A DNA stretch of 64,000 nucleotides from Huntiella abstrusa (lineage: Eukaryota; Ascomycota; Sordariomycetes; Microascales; Ceratocystidaceae), in contig JAJNMT010000019.1 in NCBI GenBank assembly GCA_025685495.1, positions 1 to 64,000 of the forward strand, written 5' to 3'. The position numbers and the translations under genes are program-made. The first letter of the stretch is position 1, and each line of letters starts with the position of its first letter. Below the pieces are notes generated by a model. It searched no databases. It was not told the DNA's origin and worked only from the letters and a program-made list of their open reading frames with translations. Of this stretch, positions 43,570-54,261 are shown one piece after another.

Positions 43570-44235
43570 CTAGCGGGCCGCCGTGTTGCCGTTGGTGGCA
43601 CCATTGGTTGTACCATTGGACGCACCGGCCTGCGGCTCCGGGCCATAGACTGCGCTCCAACCGCAACGCGCGCAAGAAAAAGTGCTGGTGGCCGTGCGAT
43701 TGACAATTTCCGAGCCCTGGGCGTTGTTCGTGGCTCCTCCGGCGTTGCTGTTAGAAGCAGTGGTCTGCGACTGCCAGCTGGACTGGGCTCTGTTGCCACA
43801 GCGCGGGCAATAGAACACGGGAACGGGCGGGGTATTGTCAATGTTGCCATAGTGGTTAGGGACTGTAGGTCCACCGTTGGTGTTTTGGCCATTGCCGGGA
43901 TGCTGCCCAGTACCATTGACTGACTGGCCTAAGCTACTGGGAAAGTAGAACGGCGTACGCGTAGGCCAGCGATGCTCTCCGCCTGAAGGGCCCAGACCCA
44001 CATAATCAGAAAATCCATAGGGCCGGCCCCAAGGAGAGTACATGCTACCATAAGGGCTCGTGTAGTGAGGCATCATCGGATTGCCGTAGGTGACCGTGAC
44101 AAAAGGACAGCCGAACTCATGAACACTGCCGATAGAGCGTCTGCGCAAATCACTGGACCGGAGATGTCCCGTCGAAACACGACATGAACACCCGGGATGT
44201 CCACAGCAGCTGTAAGAAACCGTGAACCGAGTCAT
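43570..44235 (-). CDS. Zinc-ribbon-like protein D, 221 aa
   Basis: I start at the ATG at 44235 (MTRFTVSYSCCGHPGCSC), which aligns with MSWFTVSVCSCGHHDC of gene A. The middle keeps the paralogous MYSPWGRPYGFSDYVGLG. Two CxxC knuckles follow, VFYCPRCGNRAQS and FSCARCGWSAVYG, giving the same zinc-ribbon-like arrangement as A. The tail is Asn/Gly/Thr-rich. A 64-nt 5' UTR intron (44254-44317: GTGAGT, TTATTAG) and a TATA-like box at 44437-44446 are conserved with A. Function is unknown; the intact cysteines and retained promoter suggest it is still expressed. Confidence 0.75.
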   Translation of the reverse strand: MTRFTVSYSCCGHPGCSCRVSTGHLRSSDLRRRSIGSVHEFGCPFVTVTYGNPMMPHYTSPYGSMYSPWGRPYGFSDYVGLGPSGGEHRWPTRTPFYFPSSLGQSVNGTGQHPGNGQNTNGGPTVPNHYGNIDNTPPVPVFYCPRCGNRAQSSWQSQTTASNSNAGGATNNAQGSEIVNRTATSTFSCARCGWSAVYGPEPQAGASNGTTNGATNGNTAAR

Positions 44236-44854
44236 TTTATCGACAAACAAACACTAATAAATAATTATATATCATTAGCCTGATGATCATACATCGCAAT
44301 ATTGATGAAACACTCACAAGGTCCTGCGGGAAACAGGTAGCTATCGTTGGTTTGATGAAGGCTTTTCAAGACCAGTTTTTGTCGATGGAGAATAAGAAGA
44401 AGAAGAAAATTGGAGTTTACCCGACACAAGGCAGCCTTTTATGTCCAAAGTCCAAAAAGCTGGATTAGGAAGTAGACCTTCAGGGTATGTAGGTGCCTTC
44501 CTCCTTTGCCCAAAACAAAACGTATGTACGTACCTACATTTGTGTCTGTATACTGCCTGGTAATACAACCAGTTTAGCTAGCCTCTATATTAGACCCCCC
44601 CTTTGGCGATTCAGGTACCAAAGGCATTCTCTCTCGGAAGTTGCGTCACAACAAAAACATACCCAGTGTAAAGTCCTCTGTCGAGGTAGAACCAATCATC
44701 GCTAGAATACTAGAATATTCTGTCATATTTAGTAAAACGGCGGGGTATCGCTCTTCCACAGCAATCTATATCTTGGAACAAAACGTTCAAATGACATTCG
44801 AGGGTGTCTAATACCTGTCGATGGCACAATCAATCTGTCAGATTGTACCCTCCG

Positions 44855-45085
44855 GAGATTTAGGTTAGGGGTCCGGGTTCTGCATAGCAGATGTTACAAC
44901 CTTACGATCACAGATACCACTACAACCAACAACAAGAACCAAAGGCCCATCTTTTTGGCGCAGTGGTACTCGCATGCCCCGATACCTTCGCACAATTCAT
45001 AGTAGGTCTTGTAGTGTCCTGGCCCAGCCTGGCTCAATATGGCCCTAAGCCGAATGTCTGGCGTCACGTGACTCTGTAATTTCAT
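44855..45085 (+). repeat. Dispersed repeat family A, copy A4
   Basis: The best-preserved copy: TTTAGGTTAGGGGTCCGGG, TTCTGCATAGCAGATGTTAC, AACCTTACGATCACAG, ACCACTACAACCAAC, ACCAAAGGCCCATCTTTTT, GGCGCAGTGGTACTCGCATG and a terminal GCGTCACGTGACTC. Confidence 0.65.
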
Positions 45086-45844
45086 GATAGACCCTAACAA
45101 TGGGTTGGCACCAGTTCGCAACGAAACTGGTCACACTTGCGCATGCGATACAACAGTTTTCAAAGTGTCCAGGCGGGCTATTGAAAGCAATGTACCTAAC
45201 CCAAGCCCAACCGAGGTCCTATAGCCTCTAGTTATTGGAAAGTCCCCTGCGGCTACCAGTTGATACGGTCACCTGACTGTGGTAAAGTTACTTACATGCA
45301 GATACATACACAGTCAACAACAAATATCCCAATTAGGAAATGACCAGGAAAGTGTGTTACTCCTGACTGTCGGCTTTTCCGCCATTGAAAGAAAAACGGG
45401 GATTCATGACACGTGACCATGCGCAGTCGTATATCCTCCATTCGGTAATGAGGATATCGAAGAAGCATTTGGTGCATATGAAGCATGGTGACGAATCATC
45501 GTACGTAACAAAAGATTGACCAAATGAGGAGCCCTAACATAACTGTTGTCAGTTGTGGATTGCCTAGAACGACAAATTTACATTGGTATTGACACAGACC
45601 TATAGGATTCAACATTAGTGCTGCACAGTCCACATTGAGAATCAGTTAGAGGGAATAAGGTTATCATTGTCCGCTGCAGGCAACCTGGGACCCACACTCT
45701 TCCACTGACATCATCGTTTCGTGATGTCCTCACCGACAACGATCCATCTTAATTACGAGTCAACAAGTGGGGCCTTCGGGCTACTACCCTGCGGGCTATG
45801 GGGTTAAAACTAGAGTTCCACTGGGTCAAAACGTCTCGTTAATG

Positions 45845-46120
45845 GCGGTGTCAGCATTGAGGCCGGGCCGGGTGTTCGGCACTCCAGCGGCAGTTTGTGG
45901 AGAGGGGGAGGGGGTGAAAGCTCGTGACATGGCGTTGTAGCGTCGGAGAGGTTTGAAGGTCCCGACGTCGGTTTTTGTGACTTTTCTTCTTGACCATTGT
46001 GTTGGTCGACAGTGGGGGTCTTTCACCGTTGGGGCGGGTGATCATATTGAGGTGACCCAGACCGGTCAGCAGCAGAGTGGACCTTGGGGTCGTCTCTATG
46101 GAGTGCTCTCTGGCATTACT
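45845..46120 (+). repeat. Dispersed repeat family B, copy B2
   Basis: It aligns with B1: AATGGCGGTGTCAGCATTGA, GGGTGTTCGGCACTCCAGCG, AGTTTGTGGAGAGG, GTGGGGGTCTTTCACCG, GGTCAGCAGCAGAGTGGA and GTCGTCTCTATGGAGTGCT. Confidence 0.55.
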
Positions 46121-46951
46121 ATGTTGTTTTAACATATCCCTTTCCTTACCCACATTCCCTTCCAACATCATGTCTCTTCAAATTTCATTTCATTAATTCC
46201 GTGGCTATGGCATCACGTTTGCGAAACCCATTCGTATATATTGCTCGATTTCTTGATTTGTTTCTATACCTCATTCTGATTACTTGAGTCGAAAATGTTG
46301 ACACGTGATGAAACATACCGTACAACACGATGCCGCGATAAATAATAGAAGAACAGGAAACCATACATTAAGGTCAACATAGCAAGCTTTGACGAACATT
46401 TTGTGGTGGGAAAATAGAATTCATGTCCAAACAGAGTGTCTAGTGATTTGTCCTGTCTTGTCCTCCAACCATCGGGTTTCTTGCAACTAGCCATCCGAGT
46501 ACGTATCCTTATTTTCCTTCACTCGAGCTCAGATAATAACTCAAAGAACAGATAACGTGGCCAATGCCATTTGAAACCTCCTGTGCATATCGAGACTGGC
46601 CCAGCTATTTTAAGCTGGCCAGAAGGATTGAGTTTGCCGGAGCTTTCCGGTACCAAAAAGAACCAATCACTATGCTACGCAGTAGACATGTGCTGGATTA
46701 AACAGTGTCAACGGGCGGGAGACCCACTTACACACCAGTGAGGTGTGTCATATACATTATGAAGGGGACGAGGAAGTAAATAGAGGGGCGTGAGCCTCGT
46801 ATTAAATTCGACCAAGTATGGTCCTCAATTATCAGTGGTTACTGATAGACTCGTCACGTCCAGTATCCAGAATGAAACGCAATATAATAAGAACGAGGTT
46901 CACGAGCAATCAGCTCTGAAATGTGAAACACCAAGGTAAAGTTGCACAAGC

Positions 46952-49255
46952 TTAATCAAACCGGGATGCCGACACGGTAGCCTGGTCGTCTACGTCCAAG
47001 ACCATGGACCCCTCTTCAGTGTCATCTTCCCAGCTGACTCCCATATCGCAGTGGCCGGGACTCTTGTTCACACCAACGATGCTTCCGTCCTTGCGATAGT
47101 ACGAGAACTCGTCTATGTTAGCATGACCACCAGACTTCTTGGGAGCCGTAAAGATGTGGGAGTTGGAGACAGCTGCACAACTGAAGCCCTCATCGGGCAG
47201 ATCATCTTGTGGCTTCTCCACCTTGGCCTTGTGACCAGTCACACCTTGCCAGCCGATCTTCATACTTCCACGCTTGTAATCCGTACCCACAGAGAGGGTA
47301 GCAAAAACCGGGGTGGTTTCGAAGTTCGCGATTGGGTAGGTGGGCAGACCCACAGTTCCAAGAGTTACATCGGTATACGCGGCTAAGGACGCAGAGGCTT
47401 CGACCTTGCCGGTAAGCGCAGCGGAGGCACTGTTGCCACAGAGATCGCAAGCGTTGGAAACCTGGGCCGAGATGCCAGTGGTTAACTTTGGCAGAACCAA
47501 CTCGACATTTGTAGCTCAAGTAGCCACAGTGTTACCGCCATTAGTAAAGTCAGTCTCCGCTTTAGCAGTGAAAGTGGGCTTGAACAGAAGATTGAAGTCC
47601 ATTTCACCAAGAACCGCAGGCTTGTAGACCTCGAAGACAGGGTTCTTCCATCCCTTGGACAGCTTCGGCTTCTTTCCCTTCTTGAGCTTGTCGATCCCGA
47701 CAATCTTTTGGTCGGGAAGGGTAACCCGAGCGCCAGTCCGAATGCGAGCTTTGCCCAGAGCATCGCTGATACCAACATCAATGACTTCATTGACGCTGAT
47801 CTTGAGGACAGCGTAATCGCTCAGGTTGCTGTCAGGCGGGGCAAAGCTAGCGAGGGTGTATTCGAAGCCGGTACTGCCAGTCCGGTAGGCTGCCTGCATG
47901 GTGAGATCCACCAAGGCGGTTGCAGCGATTCCGATGGCTGACATCTCCAGAGACCCGGCGCCTTGCTTGTCCCACTTCGTGGACAACTGGAGATCACCAG
48001 CGAAACCGCACGTGACGCACTCCATGATGGCAGTGAGCGGGCCGGCACAGGTGGTTACTCCAGAGGAAGTGGAAGCAGAAAAGAAGAGATCGACCTTGAA
48101 CGGCTCAGAGCCCTTCTTCTCAGCCCAGGCTCGCATGGTTCCGTGCTCAAAGTCGTGGTCAGTATGATCTCCAGACTCGTCCGAGTGCATTTCGAGATCG
48201 AGAATCTCAGCTAGCAGGTCAGTGACGGGACGGACAGAGAAGCGACCGGTAACGGAGTAAGATGACGAGACAGCAGGGCTGGTAGAGTTCCATCCGCGGG
48301 TAAGATTATGCGCGGGTGAAGTCCCAAGAGAAGACGTAGCGAATTCCTTTGTAACGTCGAGCTCAACGTTGAGAGCCTTGTGGATGGTCGGTCCAGAAGA
48401 AAGTGAGGCGACGGGGCTGACAACCAAGTCGGTATCCTTCCATTCAGACGCCAGACCTTTGGCATCCGAAAGATACAGACCAGAGACATTCATCTCCACG
48501 GTACCATTGTCGACCACAGAATAGCTGAACCGAGGGTTGTCAACAGCCTTACCAGCCCACAGCATCTTCGTCGAAGGAGCGTGGGCAACCGCCGGAACCA
48601 CAACACCACGTTCGCCGGCGTTGTCGACCGTGTAACCGAAGGCAATGAAATCGTCAGTATCAAGGTGCCACGGCGCCTCGGGGTTGACGTGGATGCCGCT
48701 GGCATTCAGCCAGATGTGGGCGTTGATTCTTGCAGGAGCGGGGACTCCTTCTTCCATGGGGTAGAGGCGGTAATCGCCGGGAGACTTGGAGGCCTTGGGG
48801 TCGATCGCGGCCTTGTGGTCCAGGAACCCCTGGTCGCCGTGGTTCATCTTGTCGAACCACTTGGAGGAGGGAGTCCTGGGTCACAGTGGACCCCTCGCCG
48901 AGCTCGAAACCTTCTGAGGGGTCGACACTTCCGGCGATATCAGCCACAGACATTTTGGCGATTGCCTGACTATCGGAGCCAGGGAAGAAAGACAAGTCCC
49001 GCGTAGACCGGCGGGGACGCGAAATACCGGGTAGATGGGCCAGACTGAACTGGTCCATATCGGCGACAGCGGTAACTGTGGCGCCAGCAATGGAGCACGT
49101 GGCCATGGTAGGCACGAGAGACGAGGTAGTAGTCGCGAGGGAGGTCACCTTGGACGGGTGGAAACGAGGCACTAAGTAGCCCGATCATCGGGCAAGTCTT
49201 ACTAAGAAGCCGGCTGGCTGTAAAGCAGCCAAAGCAGGAACATAGCCATGGTCAT
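46952..49255 (-). pseudogene. Secreted family copy S2, broken by frameshift and stop codons
   Basis: The reading begins at an ATG at 49255 with a signal peptide (MTMAMFLLWLLYSQPAS) that meets TAG at once. The N-terminal part then lies in another frame (about 49172-48880, ending GEGSTVTQDS). Near 48870 the frame returns to that of the main body through a one-base difference in CCCTCCTCC (paralogue S1: SSTVTIDSPRWFDMM). The main body (48847-47519) holds the N-terminal region, VTGRFSVRPVTDL and CVTCGFAGD. A TGA at 47516-47518 replaces the Trp codon found in S1 and S3, and the frame continues unchanged (CDLCGNSASAALTG) to the natural C-terminus GVNKSPGHCDMGVSWEDD at 46952. A TTTATAAATG box sits just upstream of the ATG. 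At least three lesions make this a pseudogene. Confidence 0.8.
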
Positions 49256-49724
49256 GAATAGTTGGATGGCAAATGTCATTTATAAACGGAGTCAGTTCCC
49301 CATACCCGGGGGACCTGGATGTACTTCGAATCTGCCGGTGTGGATACTTTGTCAGTATTTATTTCAGGCTAGGCGGCCTGTGGCAGCAAAAATGTTTCCG
49401 TGTAGGTGGCACTAGGAGTGCTGTAGACAGTATTACGATGACGAATAGAAGCTTTGTGGGCTTTGTTCGATATCGCCACCGGATAGTGATGGCCGGGGTT
49501 GCTGGAACAATGGGTGGTGTGTGTGACTTACATATTGTAGAAAGAAAAGAGGAGGTTTCTTTGCAAAGGAGCTGGTTGTGTGGTGGAATGGAGTGGAGTC
49601 ATGCTGTAACAACTGGAGGCAAGGTCGAGTATTTAAACCTTCGCTGGCTACCACACTCCGTGGCACATGCACGTGTATTCATGGGTTTTAGATCAGATAG
49701 TTGGTATTCTGGACTGAATCTTGA

Positions 49725-49740
49725 CGTTCATCGATGAACG
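49725..49740. repeat. 16-bp perfect palindrome
   Basis: CGTTCATCGATGAACG is its own reverse complement. Confidence 0.8.
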
Positions 49741-50091
49741 GAGTCGGTTTTATCCTGTCTACAAGACATAAATGGCTATTGGTGACGAGGTCGCACACGA
49801 AGTTCATTTAATTAGTCTGATGCTTCGGACACTTATATACCGCCATAGGTTATTATTACTACAGCCGGATACACAGATACGATCAATTCAGTCCTATTTA
49901 GCGAAGTAAGGCGGACTATTCAAGGCCAAGATGGCAGCGGATAACGTTCGAATTACAATCCAAGTCACCTAGGCTTCGGCAATCGTCTGTGGGTGCACCT
50001 GAAGGTTACAGGACTAAGGCCTTACTCGCATTCGTAAAATCACCGCCCTCGTTTATTTTAGCAAAGGCACATCCGCCAGATAGAAAGATCC

Positions 50092-50132
50092 AAATGGTCG
50101 GTTATCGACCATTTCCCGGCATGTGCCGGGAA
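50092..50132. repeat. Two adjacent perfect stem-loops
   Basis: AAATGGTCG-gttat-CGACCATTT (50092-50114) is followed directly by TTCCCGGCA-tg-TGCCGGGAA (50113-50132), the two stems sharing two T. Both 9-bp stems are exact. Confidence 0.85.
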
Positions 50133-50829
50133 TGAGTTTAACAGGGCGACGTAAACCCGTGTAGACATCGAGGCGCATGGCTTAATGCAGCGTTGCGCTG
50201 TGACACCCAAATCTTTATAATATCGGCCCCGACTACATTCTCAGTGATATATCATGCATTTATACAGTTTGTAAGAGGGTCTCGTCTTCCCTCTGACAGC
50301 TGAACTTTGTCATGATGATAGGTCGTGTCTGACTTTATCGCTTCTTCTGTCAAATACATTGTTATTGCGATCCTGACTTAGTCGTGACAATGCAGTGAAG
50401 AATCAGTATTTTATCTCCGGGTAGCTGGCATGCTTCTCAAATTTAGTCATACAATCTCTGGATTATCGTGTGACTTAGTTTGACCTCGTGATTAGACAAA
50501 ACCGTTTGCTGGTCCCACGTTTGTCGTCTTGATTCTTGTTGCGGGAACACTTCCATAATCAATGTGCTAGTAAGCCTAGCAAAGTCTAATGCACACTGAT
50601 GTAGATAGCTTAATCCGACGGGTTGCTCGCCAGGACGGCCACAACGCCGCCTGGGGGGAAGATTTAAAACTTATAATCGATAGACAAATCTGATATGCCA
50701 TGCACTTTGCAGCCATGCCATGTTTGAAGTGGCATGTCGTGTTTTCTCAATGTAGTCGGATACAATCCTCCTTGTATTCTACACCCATACAAACTAATCT
50801 TGGCATCGTCGTCCTGGCACCTCTGAAGG

Positions 50830-51090
50830 GGGGGGAATCTGACCTACCGATTGCAGACTTCAGGTATGCTGCTATTTCCTGTCCACGCAGCTTCACGGGG
50901 CCAGAAACATTGGTGACGTATGCTGGCATTGGAGAGTGTTGGTGCTACCGAACGGACAAAATAATCCTTGGTGTTAACAGGAGTCATAGCCACGTCAATA
51001 ACAATGACACTCAACACGAGTCAATGGTGTTGGACATGGCTGGCGAAGCCGGCTCATTGTTCCACGCAGAAGTCATACATAAGTACTGTC
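50830..51090 (+). pseudogene. Relic of the secreted-family C-terminus
   Basis: The plus frame reads ESDLPIADFRYAAIS, then GIGECWCYRTDKIILGVNRS, then HESMVLDMAGEAGSLF. This aligns with the S2 C-terminus (DLPDEGF.CAAVS; NIDEFSYYRKDGSIVGVNKS; EGSMVLDVDDQATVSASRF). Nothing of the upstream 500 residues remains nearby. It ends about 100 bp before 5S copy 3, just as S1 ends upstream of 5S copy 2 on the same strand. Confidence 0.65.
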
Positions 51091-51195
51091 GGGACGCGGT
51101 CATACATAGGGTTAGGCGTATGAGCAAACCCTCGTCACGTGCTGCGTGAAACTTTTCACAGCCAAACTTGAGCACAATTTTGTGGTGAATCGGAC

Positions 51196-51314
51196 ACATA
51201 CGACCATAGCCTGCGGAAAATACGGGGTCCCGTCTGCTCCCCCATAGTCAAGCCGCAGAGCGCTGGATTAGTAGTACGGTGGGTGACCACGTGCGAATAC
51301 CCGGTGTTGTATGT
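51196..51314 (+). rRNA. 5S rRNA gene copy 3
   Basis: The gene is 119 nt from ACATACGACC to TTGTATGT, followed by a T-run. It has the G at position 60 that pairs in helix II. It is identical by eye to the part of copy 1 that lies in the window. HET gene 2 starts 300 bp downstream. Confidence 0.95.
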
Positions 51315-51613
51315 TTTTTTTTGTGCTTTTTGTCAGTTTTGTTCGGACAGAGATGGTAGTTACATATGTATGTACATATGCATGTAGAGCATTTACTTAC
51401 CGTCGATTTTTGTTTTTCCCGACAAGTATGTACATATGTATGGATGTGTGTACCCACGCGGGGTATTTGACGCCCGACGACACGTGATCTCGCCAGTCGC
51501 CTAAATTCAGGCTCATTTCAGACTGTATGTACATAATTGAGGGGAGTTCAAGATACCCAACTCATCAATGTCTAAGCTTGAGGAATCTTTTCCATGATTG
51601 AAAACAGGCCAAA

Positions 51614-54261
51614 ATGTTTGAAGTCACTTTCACAGAGCATACACGGGGGCTCTATTCAGCGGTGTTATCCTTCAACGGGTTTGAACAGGTGAGAATATTC
51701 GCATGCTAGGTGTGCAATGAATGCGACAGGAAATCATGTACTGACTGGCTTAGCGGTCGGACGGAATTGTTCACCACAAGATTGAAGGTGATTCAAGAGA
51801 GTCATGTGCAGAATACAATCGTCGAGTGATTGAGAGATTATCCATCAATCGTAGTTGGTGTGTATCCTGTGTTGATATGATTATAAGTTGGATGGGTGTT
51901 AAAGACTGTGCTGCGTGTATCAAGGACCAGAAGAACAGGGTCGCAAAAGATCATGCTGTTGAGCATGTTCTTATCAAGCCAAGGTGGTGTTCATTTAAAG
52001 ACAAGGAAACACAACGAGTACTCAGCCGACTACCTACGTTTGGCCGGGATGGGCTTTCTCTGTGGCCAATTATCGTTCAGAACGACGGTGGTGATGTATC
52101 AAAAAGACTCGGATTTTCACCTGATTGCCCGATATGCTTTGGTTTGGCAAAACAAATATTGTCGGGAATTCATGAAGACGGCGTCAAAAAAGCAAGATTA
52201 CTACGTGTGAAGGCCACCAGCAAAATATATGATGAGCGGGCTGTTGAAGGATGTAGAAATTCGTTGGTTGTAAATGTTGAAGTTGAATGGGAGAGAGACA
52301 GGGGATGGCGGATATGGAGGAAGGTTTTGTCTGCCAACACAGTTCAATTGAGACTATTGCCGATGGCCGAAGTTAATGGAGCAGACTTGATGCCCCATAG
52401 TCTCAATCGATGTAACCCAATGCTCCTGAAACGGCAGATACTGAGCCAGTTTGAGAAATACCCCAAAGTTAATCTCGAGCAAACGACAGGTGAGTGACTT
52501 CTACCAACCCGTGCCAATCAAGTCTAATAGAAGTATGTAGAGTACCCGTCGTCATTTCGTCTAATCGACGTCAATGCTAGATGCGTTGTTACAATCGGAA
52601 ACAGACATGTTCGGTACTCTGCCGTTAGTTACAAATGGGATCCCGAAGACAAGAACATGCTGACCAAAAAAACTATGTCTAAATTTGCACGGCCCGGCTC
52701 TTTATCCCTGAAGGCAATGTCCCAAACGCTATACGACTGCATGACAATGGCTCATCTGTTGGGAATCCCATACATTTGGATTGACCGATACTGCATCACG
52801 CAGGGTGATGACGCGGAAAAGGCTGAGCAGATTCACGCCATGGGAGATATTTACGCCAACTCGTACTTGTCCATGATATGCGCTTTATCTGAGGATATCC
52901 ATTCTGGACTCCCGGGTTACACCCGAGACTTTGATGGAGACTTGAGACTGCCAAGTGACGAATGTCGGGGCACCTCTGACGGCACTTCATACATGCGGAG
53001 ACCAGATTTACCATGGAAAACCCGAGGGTGGACTATGCAAGAGGAATACCTTTCTCCTCGTCGTCTTTACTTCACTGATTCAACTATTCTCTGGCATATA
53101 AACTGTCCAATGGTGTCATACCATCATACAGATTTTGCTATGGAGCCAGAGTGTCGTCCTGAGTGTGCAACAGTAAAATCCAAGAAAATCTATGGGCTGA
53201 TCGAAGAATATTCGAAACGTGAACTTGCCTTTTCTAGTGACAGAATCAACGCAATTGCCGGTCTTTTAAAAACTCGAGGTGTTGAACATGTGTTCGGAAT
53301 TCCCACTCGCCATATGCGTTATGGTCTTTGCTGGCGTAGATATTGGAACAGCGACAAGCCCATATCACCTGACAATCAGTTCCCTACTTGGTCTTGGGCT
53401 CATCTGTTTTTAGACATAGTCTTTCCATACGATGGCACCCTGAATGAGCGGTCGCAGTGCGCAACATTGCATCCCATGACTTTACCACGAACGCGAATTC
53501 GTTTAGCGAGACAAATGGGGTTTCCCGTCACCGACTTAGCTAAACTTTCGAGTAGCCAACTCCTCATTCGAGCAAAAGTTCGGCCAATCCGACGTAATGA
53601 CGATGTATCGTACGATGACTCCAAACCGAGCAAAGACCTTTCAGCACTTTTGGTAGTTCCCATGTTCCAAGATAGCTATCACGAACTTTCTTCTATCGTG
53701 ATTGAGCCTTTCACTCCATTAGATGATGACATCGGTAGTAACGTCATCCACGCTCGACGTATAGGCCATGCTATGACGCCACTCGAAGGCACTTACCATT
53801 TGGATCAACTTCCCAAGATCTGTCCAATGGCTATCCAGACGTTGACCAGATTAAAACGACAACGCATCGACAGATTCCCAATTCAAAGGAAATCGTGGAC
53901 TAAATTGACATGGCGCTTCACATCCGAATATCCCCCACTTTGCTTACAGCATCAACAATCCATCTCTCCAGAGAACCAGGGGGGTACGGATACAACAGCA
54001 GCGCAAGTCCTAACAGCGGAATTTCCAAAGAACCACTGGTTGTTCAAGCGCATGTATCGTCGTTTTATTTTACGTTCACTCTCCCCGGAGCAGGTGGTAT
54101 CCACAGGTGGAGTGCCACCGGAACGTCAACCCGTGCGTAAGGTGGCTAGTCGAAGCACTAACCGCCGTGTAACCAACAAGCGAGGACCAATACTTCGGCC
54201 CTTTTTTGGCCATAGTCCTATGAAAGACTACGGATCATATCAAAACATCATCTTACATTGA
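51614..54261 (+). CDS. HET-domain protein 2, 3 exons
   Basis: Exons 51614-51688, 51754-52489 and 52541-54261 (843 aa) have introns of 65 and 51 nt at the same positions and phases as HET gene 1. HET core: RYSAVSYKWD, IPYIWIDRYCITQGDDAEK, IYANSYLSMICALSEDIHS, RGWTMQEEYLSPRRLYFT and a later WSWAHLF. The N-terminal Cys pattern C-x2-C-x12-C-x2-C is kept with different spacer residues (WCVSCVDM; DCAACI), plus a DCPIC later. Both copies end in a conserved RPFFGHSPMKDY tail. Many substitutions separate the two proteins, mostly outside these motifs, yet both frames are open, which fits functional divergence of non-self recognition alleles or paralogues. No premature stop is seen. Confidence 0.88.

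Larger units (their letters stand above)
44318..46951. other. Upstream flank of gene D with repeats A4 and B2
   Basis: About 45230-45610 aligns with 8690-9080 upstream of gene A. Repeat A4 (44855-45085) has no counterpart at the gene A locus, so it inserted after the duplication or was lost there. Repeat B2 lies at 45845-46120. From 46120 to 46951 I see no gene. Confidence 0.5.
49256..50829. other. Intergenic with palindromes
   Basis: A 16-bp palindrome lies at 49725-49740 and two adjacent perfect hairpins lie at 50092-50132. A 154-aa plus frame at 49273 overlaps the S2 promoter and has no support. Otherwise I see no gene. Confidence 0.4.

Noticed and set aside
49273..49737. 154-aa plus-strand frame
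   Set aside because: It overlaps the promoter side of S2, has no homology and mixed composition.
512..51125. Scattered TAGGGTTAG motifs as interstitial telomere repeats
   Set aside because: Each site has at most one and a half TTAGGG units, never a tandem, so they do not indicate a telomere fusion.
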